Positions 16,752-25,602 of a DNA stretch of 40,358 nucleotides are shown here, piece after piece (the stretch's first letter is position 1; every line of letters begins with the position of its first letter). Location of the stretch: contig JAEUSI010000001.1 in assembly GCA_016788375.1 (NCBI GenBank), positions 1 to 40,358 of the forward strand, given 5' to 3'. The DNA comes from Ignavibacteria bacterium. GTDB lineage: Bacteria; Bacteroidota; Ignavibacteria; Tepidaquicellales; Tepidaquicellaceae. The position numbers were made by a program, and so were the translations under genes. Under the pieces are notes generated by a model. The model worked only from the letters and a program-made list of their open reading frames with translations. It had not been told where the DNA came from and did no database searches.

Positions 16752-18011
16752 ATGATCGATTATAAGAAAAACGAACTTCTCCGGTTTACGACAGCCGGAA
16801 GTGTAGACGACGGAAAAAGCACTCTGATCGGAAGACTTTTGTATGATTCAAAAGCAATATTTGAAGATCAGCTTGAAGCCGTAAAAAAATCAAGCGAGTA
16901 TAAGGGACTGGATTATATTGATTTGTCACTGCTTACGGACGGATTAAGAGCAGAAAGAGAGCAGAGCATAACCATTGATGTCGCTTACAGATATTTTTCC
17001 ACGCCGAAACGTAAATTTATAATTGCCGATACACCGGGACATATTCAGTATACCAGAAACATGGTAACCGGAGCATCTACCGCAAACCTTGCGGTAATAC
17101 TTGTTGACGCAAGACACGGAGTAGTCGAACAGACCTGCAGGCATTCACTGATTGCTTCGCTGCTGAAGATAAATCATATTATCTTATGTATCAATAAAAT
17201 GGATCTTGTGAATTATGACAGGGAAATTTATGATAAAATAGTAAGTGATTACAAGGCTTTTGCCTCAAAGCTGGAAGTAAAGGATATACAGTTTATCCCT
17301 ATAAGCGCTCTGATGGGAGATAATGTTGTGGACAGATCCGAAAGAATGGACTGGTATGACGGATCAACATTGCTGTACAATCTTGAGAATGTTCATATTG
17401 CAAGCGATAACAATCATATTGACTGCAGATTTCCCGTCCAGTATGTGATCAGACCGCAGTCCGATCTAAATCATGATTACCGGGGATATGCCGGCCGGAT
17501 TGCAAGCGGAGTTTACAAACCGGGAGATGAAGTTATAATTCTTCCGTCGGGATTTACATCAAGGATAAAATCCATCGATACATTCGACGGTCCTGTCAAA
17601 GAAGCTTTTGCACCGATGTCGGTTACTATTACTCTTGAAGATGACATAGACATCAGCAGAGGTGATATGATTGTAAGATCTCATAATCAGCCTGAGATAA
17701 GCCAGGATATTGATATTATAATGTGCTGGATGAATGCAAAACCTATGAACCCGTCGTCCAAATATCTTCTGATACACACAACAAAAGATGCAAAAGCAAT
17801 CATTAAGGAAATCAATTACAAGATTGATATAAACACTCTTCACCGGATTGAGAATGACAAGGAAATAAAAATGAATGATATTACAAGAGTAAGATTAAGA
17901 ACTACCCAGCCTCTGTTTTTTGACAGTTATGAAAGGAACAGAAATACGGGCAGTTTGATTCTTATTGACGAAGGAACTAAAGAAACTGTTGCCGCCGGAA
18001 TGATAATCTGA
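16752..18011 (+). CDS. cysN: Sulfate adenylyltransferase subunit 1 (GTPase)
   Basis: The 419-residue EF-Tu-like GTPase has G1 GSVDDGKST (16-24), the EREQSITIDVAYR switch region, G3 DTPGH (93-97) and G4 NKMD (148-151), then beta-barrel domains with YAGRIASGVYKPGDEV. It couples GTP hydrolysis to sulfate adenylation by CysD. There is no C-terminal APS-kinase fusion as in CysNC, which agrees with the separate cysC upstream; the barrel end is slightly short compared with enterobacterial CysN. It starts at ATG 16752. A sulfotransferase gene follows 99 bases later on the same strand. Confidence 0.95.
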   Translation: MIDYKKNELLRFTTAGSVDDGKSTLIGRLLYDSKAIFEDQLEAVKKSSEYKGLDYIDLSLLTDGLRAEREQSITIDVAYRYFSTPKRKFIIADTPGHIQYTRNMVTGASTANLAVILVDARHGVVEQTCRHSLIASLLKINHIILCINKMDLVNYDREIYDKIVSDYKAFASKLEVKDIQFIPISALMGDNVVDRSERMDWYDGSTLLYNLENVHIASDNNHIDCRFPVQYVIRPQSDLNHDYRGYAGRIASGVYKPGDEVIILPSGFTSRIKSIDTFDGPVKEAFAPMSVTITLEDDIDISRGDMIVRSHNQPEISQDIDIIMCWMNAKPMNPSSKYLLIHTTKDAKAIIKEINYKIDINTLHRIENDKEIKMNDITRVRLRTTQPLFFDSYERNRNTGSLILIDEGTKETVAAGMII

Positions 18012-18110
18012 AATAACATACTCCGCTTTTCTTTGACTGATTTAAAGGACACTGTGTCATATGAAAGTTTTAATTTTTTACCTGCCTGCTTTTTAATCTG
18101 AACTTAAGAG

Positions 18111-18830
18111 ATGAGTGACAAAATAAATTATCCCGCAATTTCAGTTTCATGCAAAGAAAAACCAGCCGAAAGTCTTAAAAAAAATCCGGCATACATATTC
18201 CATCATATAATGAAATGCGGAGGAAGTTCCGTAAACAAGGTTCTTGGCAAATGGTTTAACATGGAGTATGAAGTCGTAAATCCCGGAGATAATATAAACA
18301 ACTATATTAAATTAAGATATAATACAGACAGAATATTCAGTGATGTATGCATTACCGGACATTTCCAGGGCGAAGGTCACTTTTTGCATCAGAGATATCC
18401 TGAGACAATAGAAAGAAAAAACGAATTCAGGATTTTTACGTTTCTGAGAGATCCTTTGAAGTTTAGAATATCACTGTATTATTATATCAGAAACAGCGGA
18501 GGAATGAAAGATACTACTTTAAAGGATTTTACGGAAGTATTTCCGGATTATATTTCGAGTTTAATTCCCTGTAATAAGGATAATTACAAAGAGGTTCTGG
18601 ACAGATATTTCTTTACAGGGATAGTGGAAGAACTTCAGGAATCAATGGATATTCTTGCTGGTTTAGTAAATAAAAAAAAGATTTCCGTGCCTATTGAAAA
18701 TGTTTCTGAAAAAGATGGTCAGTTGTCAGATTTGAATGAAGAAGTTATAAATAATTTCAGAAAATCAAATGATCTTGATTACAGCATTTATAACTACTGC
18801 CTGGAAAAATACAGAAGTTTTAAAAAATGA
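18111..18830 (+). CDS. Sulfotransferase, carbohydrate type (PAPS-dependent)
   Basis: The 239-residue protein has a 5'-phosphosulfate loop FHHIMKCGGSSVN (K35 and S39/S40) and a 3'-phosphate site TFLRDPLKFRISLYYY (R113, S121). The K-C-G-G-S-S form and the RDP-x(5)-S pattern are those of the sulfotransferase-2 group (heparan/chondroitin type) rather than the aryl type. It would move sulfate from PAPS to a hydroxyl or amine on a glycan. It lies directly downstream of cysCDN on the same strand, which strongly suggests PAPS is made for it. It starts at ATG 18111. The acceptor is unknown. A small palindrome, GACACTGTGTC, stands at 18048-18058 upstream. Confidence 0.82.
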   Translation: MSDKINYPAISVSCKEKPAESLKKNPAYIFHHIMKCGGSSVNKVLGKWFNMEYEVVNPGDNINNYIKLRYNTDRIFSDVCITGHFQGEGHFLHQRYPETIERKNEFRIFTFLRDPLKFRISLYYYIRNSGGMKDTTLKDFTEVFPDYISSLIPCNKDNYKEVLDRYFFTGIVEELQESMDILAGLVNKKKISVPIENVSEKDGQLSDLNEEVINNFRKSNDLDYSIYNYCLEKYRSFKK

Positions 18831-18844
18831 ATATAGTACTGGTT

Positions 18845-19720
18845 TTATAAAATTTTTTCTTCGGTCTTTCTAAAATAATTCTTCACTGCTTCCTTTTTTC
18901 CGAAAATCCATCCGGTTTCATCCGAGCCGAACAGTTCCTCAATTTCCTGAATGTTCGGAATTTTAGTATAAGTGCTTGCTGAATTCAATTTTAATTTTGT
19001 ACCGAGATAATCCTGCATTACAAGCGTCTGATCGTGATTGAAATTCCGGGGGAGTTCAAGGAAATCCAGCAGATTATTAAAGATTGATATCTTTTCTTTT
19101 ACATGCATTTGTTTAGCCAGAAAATCTTCATGAAACATTTCAATGTATTTAACCCCTCTGCTAATTAATTTTTCCCTGAAATAATCAACATAAAATTTTT
19201 CATGTTTAATATGCCATTCTATACCTTCTGGATTTACGGGATGATAGCTGAACTCTTCAGTCTTTACTGTTTTTTTATCTCTGCCTGTGGGAATTCTAAT
19301 AGGTTCCCAAAGCTCAGTCTGCTTGCTCATCATAACGGAAACTATCCTTTTCAGTATATTTCTTCTGTTTAAAAAAATCACAAAATCAAATTTTGTTAGA
19401 AGATATTCATTAAGTGACTCAATATCATTGAATGCATATCCCGGACTTGATTCTATAAACGGAAAACCAGAAGGATGCCAAATATGTTTTATGCAGTTAT
19501 AATTTTCTGTGATTTTACTTAGTTCCTCATCAAGCATTTCCCGGGTTGATATTTCTCTTTCACAAATTCCCGGAATATTAACAAGGTTTTCTTCATTAAG
19601 AATATTGAATGGTTCGCTGATGGCGTAAATCATTTTATGAATATTCAGAAGATTCATTAAAGTTGTGCTGCCGGATCGCGCAAGAGAGAAAATCAGTATT
19701 TTCTTGTCGTAAGTTTTCAT
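18845..19720 (-). CDS. Sulfotransferase (PAPS-dependent), second type
   Basis: I start this protein at ATG 19720 (291 residues), because the first strand KKILIFSLARSGSTTL follows immediately; a TTG ten codons upstream gives a longer but less likely form. The loop SLARSGSTTL is the 5'-phosphosulfate motif, and FLNRRNILKRIVSVMMS provides the Arg...Ser pair for the 3'-phosphate. The group is the Sulfotransfer_1/3 type, distinct from the neighbouring gene, so the two enzymes probably sulfate different positions. It converges on the other sulfotransferase with only 14 bases between and is divergent from an FkbM gene. The acceptor is unknown. Confidence 0.8.
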   Translation of the reverse strand: MKTYDKKILIFSLARSGSTTLMNLLNIHKMIYAISEPFNILNEENLVNIPGICEREISTREMLDEELSKITENYNCIKHIWHPSGFPFIESSPGYAFNDIESLNEYLLTKFDFVIFLNRRNILKRIVSVMMSKQTELWEPIRIPTGRDKKTVKTEEFSYHPVNPEGIEWHIKHEKFYVDYFREKLISRGVKYIEMFHEDFLAKQMHVKEKISIFNNLLDFLELPRNFNHDQTLVMQDYLGTKLKLNSASTYTKIPNIQEIEELFGSDETGWIFGKKEAVKNYFRKTEEKIL

Positions 19721-19872
19721 TAATCGGATTTTTGATAAATTTACGCACAATAAGAATAATTGTAAATTCCTTAATTAAACTGTTCCTTTATTTTAATTGT
19801 ATTGAAATCAGATGAAGATTAAATTAAGTTATTCCGTACATTTCCGAAACTTTTTATTTTCCGATAATTAAT

Positions 19873-20664
19873 TTGAAAAATAATCCCGGATCGAAACGGA
19901 TAATTAATTTCCTTTACAAAAAACTTTACCCGGGCAGGAAAAAGAAAAAAAGCGAAGATGATCTCCGCAGAGTTTATCTTCCCGAAAACGGACCTGCCGG
20001 AAATTTAGGATATCTTCTTTATGATATTAAACGCAAGGGTTTCAAATGCGATTGTATACTGGATGTCGGTGCGCATGATACACAGTGGATAAGAATGCAG
20101 ATGAAGCTTTTTCCCGATGCAACTGCATATCTGATTGAGCCATTATCAGAAATGGAGCAGCATCTTAAAGATTTCTGCAGTGATTACCCGACGTCAAAAT
20201 ATTTTCTTTGCGGCGCCGGTTCAAAAGAAGGTAACTTTTATCTTACAGTAAGCGGTCATCTTGAAGGCGCGAATTTTCTTCAGAAATCCAACAAAACATT
20301 CAGAGAATCAAACAGGCAGCGAGTAGTAAAAATCATTACTATAGATTCGCTTTTAGAAAGCGGTGAAATAGATATGCCCGGACTTGTAAAACTTGACATA
20401 CAGGGATTTGAACTCGAAGCCCTGAAAGGAGCAGAAATGCTTTTCGGAAATACTGAAATTTTTATTCTTGAAGTTTCTTTTTTTGAGTTCATTGAAGGCA
20501 CTCCCCTGTTTTCAGAAGTAGTTGGCTTTATGTCCCTGAAAGGATATGAGATTTATGACTTTCCCGGATTTCTAAGAAGACCTTTTGACAATGCGCTAGG
20601 TCAGGCAGATGTCTGCTTTGTCAGGAAAGACGGATTTCTCAGAAGTTCAAACGCTTGGTTTTAA
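19873..20664 (+). CDS. FkbM-family methyltransferase
   Basis: The 263-residue protein has motif I CILDVGAHDTQW (D64), YLIEPLSE after strand 2, and the FkbM signature VKLDIQGFELEALKGAE at 172-188, where D175 and E180 are the usual conserved acidic residues. FkbM-type enzymes O-methylate sugars or polyketides using SAM. The first about 40 residues are strongly basic (GRKKKKS). It starts at TTG 19873, the only start upstream of the fold apart from codons deep inside. It is divergent from the second sulfotransferase and convergent with the beta-helix protein. A glycan methyl group is the likely product. Confidence 0.88.
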   Translation: MKNNPGSKRIINFLYKKLYPGRKKKKSEDDLRRVYLPENGPAGNLGYLLYDIKRKGFKCDCILDVGAHDTQWIRMQMKLFPDATAYLIEPLSEMEQHLKDFCSDYPTSKYFLCGAGSKEGNFYLTVSGHLEGANFLQKSNKTFRESNRQRVVKIITIDSLLESGEIDMPGLVKLDIQGFELEALKGAEMLFGNTEIFILEVSFFEFIEGTPLFSEVVGFMSLKGYEIYDFPGFLRRPFDNALGQADVCFVRKDGFLRSSNAWF

Positions 20665-20688
20665 AGTGTTTTATTCTCCGTAAAAACA

Positions 20689-22980
20689 TTATTCCGAATC
20701 TCCTGAAACTTTCACATTGTAATTCAAACTTCCCGATTTATTTGAGATCAATCCTTCAAACTTCTTTACGCTACCCGGTATAAATCTTACAAATACAATT
20801 CTTTCCAGTGTTCCGTTTTCTGGCTTAAGTCTTAAAACTTTGTTATAACCGATATTATCGTCTGTACTGACTTCAAAACCATCCGGTGCACTTACGGTTA
20901 ATGTCTCATCAATATTTTTGCAGAACAATTTATACCAGGCGGGATCGGAAATGTTTCCTTCGCTTACTTTACCGAAGTTGATTTTATTACCGTAAATATA
21001 TATTACTGACAGTTTATTCAGATCCGAATTTGAGAACAATAACTGAGATGACCAGGGATGTATTTTTACGGAATCTTTAATTTGTCCTGTTCCAGGCAGG
21101 TTGTATGAATACGCCGGATTAAGCATGACTTCAGTCGTATCGTCATTCATATTCAGAAACAGTCCTGAATATGCAAATTCCTGACCTGTAAGAACTGTCG
21201 AATTAAGATCATTATTGTTTCCGAGCAACTTCCGGAATCCGGGATAGCTGAATGCCTGTTTAAGATTGCCTGACTGATAAACGAACAAGTCTGTGTTAAA
21301 AGGACTGCCGTAAAAATTATTTTCAAAAATACCGGGGATAAATCCCTGTGACCTTGCTCTTAGCATTACCGTGTACTGATAATTGTTTATTCCGAAAAAA
21401 ATATTATCAGCCACTGTATTTCCAGACATAGGATCCTTCTCTTTGAAAAAGAAAATTCCTGTTTTATTGTCATAACAGATATTGCTTCTTATCTCATTGT
21501 TATTGCATTCATTATACAGATAAACAGCCGTCAGCCGGCAACCGGAAATTGTATTATTCAGAACTTTCATATTGCTGCAATATGCATCAAGATAAACGCC
21601 TGCTGCTAAAGGTTCCGTGCCTGCAGGCGCACCGTCAGTATTTCCTTTTACATTAAAAATAAAATTGTTCCTCCAGACAGAATTCGAATTGTTTTCACCG
21701 TAACTTTTTATAGCGCCTCCGTCATTTAAAAAGAGCATTGAATTTGTAACCACATTATTCTCAATCAAAGCGGAGTTTCCGATACAGTTGACTGCATCAT
21801 GACCGGTATTTTCAAAACTGTTCCCGAAAATGTGAATCGAATTTGAACTCATTGCTATCAAACCCGACATTCCGAAAGGATCATCTTTTGTTCCGTACCC
21901 GGGAATCATTCCCGTGTTTCTGAAAATACATTTACTCACGGTCTGGTTTTTCGAGTTCACAATATAAATTCCTTTTCCGTTAATATCATAGAACCTGCAG
22001 TTATTGATTTTACAGTCAAGAGAATAATTATAAAGTGTAATCCCTGTCATCATCTGCCCTGAAAAAGTACAGTTGTCAATGAATATTTCCGATTTGTTTC
22101 CGGTAAAGCAAATTCCCGATTCTGTCTGATTTTTAAAATCAAGACCGGATACAGTCACATTGCTTAAATTACTGAAAGCATAAATTCCGTAAGCATAAGC
22201 GCTTCCTTCAATCAGTGAATTTCCGGGAAATCTGTTATCTGGTGGCATGAAATAAAGCGTACCATTTGAATTACCGGATTTTTCAAAATACCATTCCTTT
22301 TCGGAATTGAGTTCATTCAGATTATTGTCGATATAGTAACCCCATCCGTCTTCAACCGGATAATAAAACGGTTCCGAAAAAGTTATCTGCCCGTTTCTGA
22401 AACTTTTGATTACCGAATACTCATAAGCCCAGTTTACGGTTCTTACTCTGACATTTGAATTATCCCAGTATCCCGCAGCCTGTCTTAAATCTCCGTCTGT
22501 AAATCCGGTTCTGGGATTTGTGAAAGGTTCTTTTACAATCAGAAATCCTTTATCCGGATATCTTGCAAGAATCATCTGTTCGCGGAAATAAAAAAGATTT
22601 TTTATGACAGTATCGGTTTCTGTTTTGTATATATTTCCTTTGAACAAAGACCAGTTTTTTAACGGGTAAGCTCCGCTGATTACCGGATTCTTGCCTTTGC
22701 CGTATGCACCGATAAATACAGGACTGCCTTTACTTCCGCCGTTCTGCAGAATAATCTGTCCGGTAAAGTATCCGTTTCTTTCGAATAGCACGGCATCTCC
22801 CGGTCTGATTTTATTAATAATTGAATTAAGTTTCCAAATTGTTTTAAACGGAAATACTGGAGAAAGACCGTTGTTTGCATCGTTTCCGGAATTTGAAATG
22901 TAATATGTTTCCGGGAAAACCATATCCGGATTTAATAAATATACAAGTAACGATAAAATAATTAACTTAATATAATTCAA
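20689..22980 (-). CDS. Exported right-handed parallel beta-helix protein with C-terminal Ig-like domain
   Basis: The 763-residue protein has a signal peptide (KLIILSLLVYLLNP, residues 5-18, likely cut near 23-24), then YYISNSGNDANNGLSP, the usual opening of parallel beta-helix proteins of the pectate-lyase/NosD kind. Many short repeats of the form I-x-x-N-x-F/I-x-N-x-G run from about 270 to 560. A C-terminal domain (about 660-763) has APDGFEVSTDDN and FVRFIPGSVKKFEG, as in Ig-like modules of Bacteroidota surface proteins. It may bind or cleave polysaccharide; I see no decisive lyase motif. No T9SS-type C-terminal tail is evident. It starts at TTG 22980 and sits among glycan-modifying genes. 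Confidence 0.8.
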   Translation of the reverse strand: MNYIKLIILSLLVYLLNPDMVFPETYYISNSGNDANNGLSPVFPFKTIWKLNSIINKIRPGDAVLFERNGYFTGQIILQNGGSKGSPVFIGAYGKGKNPVISGAYPLKNWSLFKGNIYKTETDTVIKNLFYFREQMILARYPDKGFLIVKEPFTNPRTGFTDGDLRQAAGYWDNSNVRVRTVNWAYEYSVIKSFRNGQITFSEPFYYPVEDGWGYYIDNNLNELNSEKEWYFEKSGNSNGTLYFMPPDNRFPGNSLIEGSAYAYGIYAFSNLSNVTVSGLDFKNQTESGICFTGNKSEIFIDNCTFSGQMMTGITLYNYSLDCKINNCRFYDINGKGIYIVNSKNQTVSKCIFRNTGMIPGYGTKDDPFGMSGLIAMSSNSIHIFGNSFENTGHDAVNCIGNSALIENNVVTNSMLFLNDGGAIKSYGENNSNSVWRNNFIFNVKGNTDGAPAGTEPLAAGVYLDAYCSNMKVLNNTISGCRLTAVYLYNECNNNEIRSNICYDNKTGIFFFKEKDPMSGNTVADNIFFGINNYQYTVMLRARSQGFIPGIFENNFYGSPFNTDLFVYQSGNLKQAFSYPGFRKLLGNNNDLNSTVLTGQEFAYSGLFLNMNDDTTEVMLNPAYSYNLPGTGQIKDSVKIHPWSSQLLFSNSDLNKLSVIYIYGNKINFGKVSEGNISDPAWYKLFCKNIDETLTVSAPDGFEVSTDDNIGYNKVLRLKPENGTLERIVFVRFIPGSVKKFEGLISNKSGSLNYNVKVSGDSE

Positions 22981-23180
22981 GCTTCAGATCTTTTTCAGAC
23001 AAATTAAACAAACGTTTTTTGAAATGTTATTGATTTCATATTTTTTTCATTGCGGAATGAATACAACAGGTAAAAGTATATTTTTTACGTTTTAAATGAA
23101 TGACATATTGATTATTATTATAAACATAAAAACCGTAAGATATCAGTTCAGAAGCAGCAAAAAATAAGAAAATTGCCGTA
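22981..23180. promoter_or_regulatory. Divergent intergenic region before the right-hand glycan operon
   Basis: These 200 AT-rich bases separate the beta-helix gene from the rightward WbqC-led unit, and promoters in both directions are expected. A small perfect hairpin (TTCATT-GCGG-AATGAA, 23046-23061) is present without a T tail. No clear promoter boxes can be assigned. Confidence 0.4.
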
Positions 23181-23867
23181 ATGCAGCCGTATTTGTTTCC
23201 GTATATCGGCTATTTTCAGCTTTTAAATCTGGCTGACAAATTTATACTGTTAAATGATGTAAATTTCATTAAAAAGGGCTGGATTAACAGGAATTATATA
23301 CTTGTAAACAGAAAACGGAATTTATTCACAATACCGGTTACCGGCTCCAGTCAGAATAAACTAATTAAAGACATTGAAATTTCTTTTGATAAAAGCAAAA
23401 GAGATAAATTTCTTCTGACTATAGAAAAGAGTTATAAAAAAGCACCTTTCTTCGGAAAAGTTTACGGATTAATTGATGATATTATTTCCGTGAAGACTGA
23501 TATGCTTAATGAACTGATATTGCATTCAATAACTGAAATTAATAAATATCTTGAAATAACGACTGAAATTTCTGAATCTTCCGGGAGTTATCCTGAATCT
23601 GTTTTAAAAGGCGAAGACAGAATTATAGAAATTTGTCAGATTGAAAATGCAGCACAGTATATAAATCTTTCCGGAGGAATGAATTTGTATTCAAAGGAAA
23701 AATTCAGATCAGGAGGAATTGAACTGAATTTTTTAAAGACAAAGAAAATAGTTTACAGGCAGTTTGAAAACACGGATTTCGAAGAATCACTTTCTGTAAT
23801 TGACATACTTATGTTTAATCCGAAAGAGAAAATAAATAATTTTCTCAATGAATATGAATTAATCTGA
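23181..23867 (+). CDS. WbqC-family protein
   Basis: The 228-residue protein opens MQPYLFPYIGYFQLL, continues with ADKFILLNDVNFIKKGWINRN and ends with LMFNPKEKINNFL, the start, middle and end signatures of the WbqC family found in O-antigen and capsule loci. Its biochemical role is not firmly established; it often accompanies amino-sugar modification genes. Relatives usually have about five residues (like MKVAI) before MQPY. Here KNKKIAV precedes in frame, but only non-standard ATT or ATC codons could start it, so ATG 23181 is taken. It heads a plus-strand series and is six bases from the next gene. Confidence 0.88.
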   Translation: MQPYLFPYIGYFQLLNLADKFILLNDVNFIKKGWINRNYILVNRKRNLFTIPVTGSSQNKLIKDIEISFDKSKRDKFLLTIEKSYKKAPFFGKVYGLIDDIISVKTDMLNELILHSITEINKYLEITTEISESSGSYPESVLKGEDRIIEICQIENAAQYINLSGGMNLYSKEKFRSGGIELNFLKTKKIVYRQFENTDFEESLSVIDILMFNPKEKINNFLNEYELI

Positions 23868-23873
23868 ATATAA

Positions 23874-24860
23874 ATGGCGAAGCATATACTTATTCCGCTG
23901 GATTCACCGGATGAATGGAAAAATGCTTTGAAAGGAATCAAGCATTCATATTATCATACCTGGGAAAATTCATATGCGATGAATCTGACAACAGGTAACA
24001 GAACCTTTTTGTATTTATTTGAAAACGGAAATGAAAGGATTATATGTCCTTTATCTGAAAGGAATTTTAAGGGTTATGCTGATCTTGTAACACCTTACGG
24101 TTTTTCCGGATTTGCCGGAACTTCCGGTTATCCCGAGTTCAAAAATTACTGGAAAGAATTTACAGCAGAAAAAAAATATGTCTGCGGATACATCAGTCTT
24201 AATCCGCTGACTGAAAGTGATACTTATTATAATCACGAGGATTCATACAGAACAACAAACCTGTATTTCATAAATCTGAGATTAAGTCTTACGGAACTCT
24301 TTGAAAATCTGGATACCAACAGGAAAAAACAGATAAAGGATTTTAAAAAAGCAGAAGCAGGATTTATTTATGACAGAGACAGGTTGATAAAATTTTTTAA
24401 AAATAATTATTACGGATTTCTGAAAAGGATAAATGCATCATCTGCTAATTACTTTTCGGCAGAAACACTTGAGTTTATCTGTTCGCTTGAAAATGTCTAT
24501 ATGGTCGGCGCAGGAAGCAGGGATTATATTGAAGCGGTTTACATATTTGCATATACTGAGTATGAAGGGATCAGTATGTTTAATGTAGCAACTCCCGAAG
24601 GGCGCAGACATTCACCTCTGCTGTTGTGGAGCGGACTGAAGTTTTTCAGATCAAAGAAAATTCCCGTAATGAATCTTGGCGGGGGAATTAAGGAAGATGA
24701 CAGCGTTGCATTATCAAAAGAAAGATTCGGGGCTTACAAACTTCCATTCATTAATCTAAGGCAGATTTACGATGCTGATATTTACGACAGACTTTGCCGG
24801 GAAACCGGAACAGACAGCATAAACAGGTCCGGGTATTTTCCGGCTTACAGAAAAAATTAA
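23874..24860 (+). CDS. FemAB-like/GNAT acyltransferase
   Basis: The 328-residue protein has the two-lobed FemAB/GNAT_6 layout. The middle has RKKQIKDFKKAEAGF, then a helix-rich segment ending AETLEFICSL. The second half has YIEAVYIFAYTEYEGISMFNVATPEGRR, SPLLLWSGLKFFRSKKIPVMNLGGG and SKERFGAYKLP. The order substrate lobe, then lGG and FG motif, is that of enzymes which attach acyl groups to amino sugars or peptidoglycan. Placed between WbqC and a methyltransferase, an amino-sugar N-acyl modification is likely. It starts at ATG 23874. The acyl donor (acyl-CoA or aminoacyl-tRNA) cannot be read from sequence. Confidence 0.75.
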   Translation: MAKHILIPLDSPDEWKNALKGIKHSYYHTWENSYAMNLTTGNRTFLYLFENGNERIICPLSERNFKGYADLVTPYGFSGFAGTSGYPEFKNYWKEFTAEKKYVCGYISLNPLTESDTYYNHEDSYRTTNLYFINLRLSLTELFENLDTNRKKQIKDFKKAEAGFIYDRDRLIKFFKNNYYGFLKRINASSANYFSAETLEFICSLENVYMVGAGSRDYIEAVYIFAYTEYEGISMFNVATPEGRRHSPLLLWSGLKFFRSKKIPVMNLGGGIKEDDSVALSKERFGAYKLPFINLRQIYDADIYDRLCRETGTDSINRSGYFPAYRKN

Positions 24861-24879
24861 CTTTTTAAAAAGCAAAAAA

Positions 24880-25581
24880 TTGTTTACAAAATCAGCAGAA
24901 TTCTATGATGCTTTGTATCACTTTAAAGATTATGCACAAGCTTCGCAAAAATTATCCGGCATAATAAAAAAAATTAATCCTGAAGCAAAAACACTTTTAG
25001 ATACTGCCTGCGGAACAGGCAAGCACATAGAAAAGCTTAAAATTTATTTTGAATGTGACGGGCTTGATATAAGCGGCAAGCTTCTGGAAATCGCAGAAAA
25101 GAGATGTCCGGGGAATAAATTTCACAAAGGAGATATAACTGATTTCAGCTTAAATAAAAAATATGATGTTGTGACATGCCTTTTCAGTTCGATAGCATAT
25201 GTAAAAACCGGGGAGAATCTGATTAAAGCTGTCCGCTGCATGTCAGATCATCTGAATGAAAAAGGATTACTTATAATCGAACCCTGGTTCAGCAAGGAAA
25301 CATTCTGGACTAATACAATAACGGCAAATCATTATGATTCAAAGGATCTTAAAATTTCATGGATGTATAACAGCAAAAGTGAAAATGACATGTCCGTACT
25401 GGACATAAATTACCTGGTCGGGACACCGGAAGAAGTGACATATTTTACTGAAAGGCATGAACTCGGACTGTTCAGTGATTTGCAGTACAGAAAATCGATG
25501 GAAGATTGCGGACTTGAAGTAGATTTTGACAAGGAAGGATTATTCGGAAGAGGTATGTACACGGGAATTAAAAATTTATGA
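24880..25581 (+). CDS. Class I SAM-dependent methyltransferase
   Basis: The 233-residue protein begins FTKSAEFYDALYHFKDYA, the typical first helix of a widespread methyltransferase group, and has motif I LLDTACGTGKH (D41-H49), GLDISGKLLEIAEKR and DVVTCLFSSIAYV. The start is TTG 24880 because the family's N-terminal motif follows at the very next codon. It lies 19 bases after the acyltransferase and 21 before a GT2, so it is part of one transcript. A sugar or amino-sugar substrate is inferred from context; some relatives N-methylate dTDP-amino sugars. Confidence 0.87.
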   Translation: MFTKSAEFYDALYHFKDYAQASQKLSGIIKKINPEAKTLLDTACGTGKHIEKLKIYFECDGLDISGKLLEIAEKRCPGNKFHKGDITDFSLNKKYDVVTCLFSSIAYVKTGENLIKAVRCMSDHLNEKGLLIIEPWFSKETFWTNTITANHYDSKDLKISWMYNSKSENDMSVLDINYLVGTPEEVTYFTERHELGLFSDLQYRKSMEDCGLEVDFDKEGLFGRGMYTGIKNL

Positions 25582-25602
25582 ATATAAAATAATTCTGCTA
25601 AC

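Noticed and set aside
18048-18058. Palindrome GACACTGTGTC upstream of the first sulfotransferase, considered as an operator
   Set aside because: An isolated 11-base palindrome with no second copy found in the window and no regulator gene nearby; noted only within the sulfotransferase entry.
19721-19750. Longer form of the second sulfotransferase starting at TTG 19750
   Set aside because: The ATG at 19720 places the start just before the first conserved strand, as usual for the family; the ten extra residues add no recognisable feature.
20667-20688. Inverted repeat TGTTTT / AAAACA between the convergent FkbM and beta-helix genes
   Set aside because: Only six A/T-rich pairs around a ten-base loop; too weak to call a terminator in an AT-rich genome.
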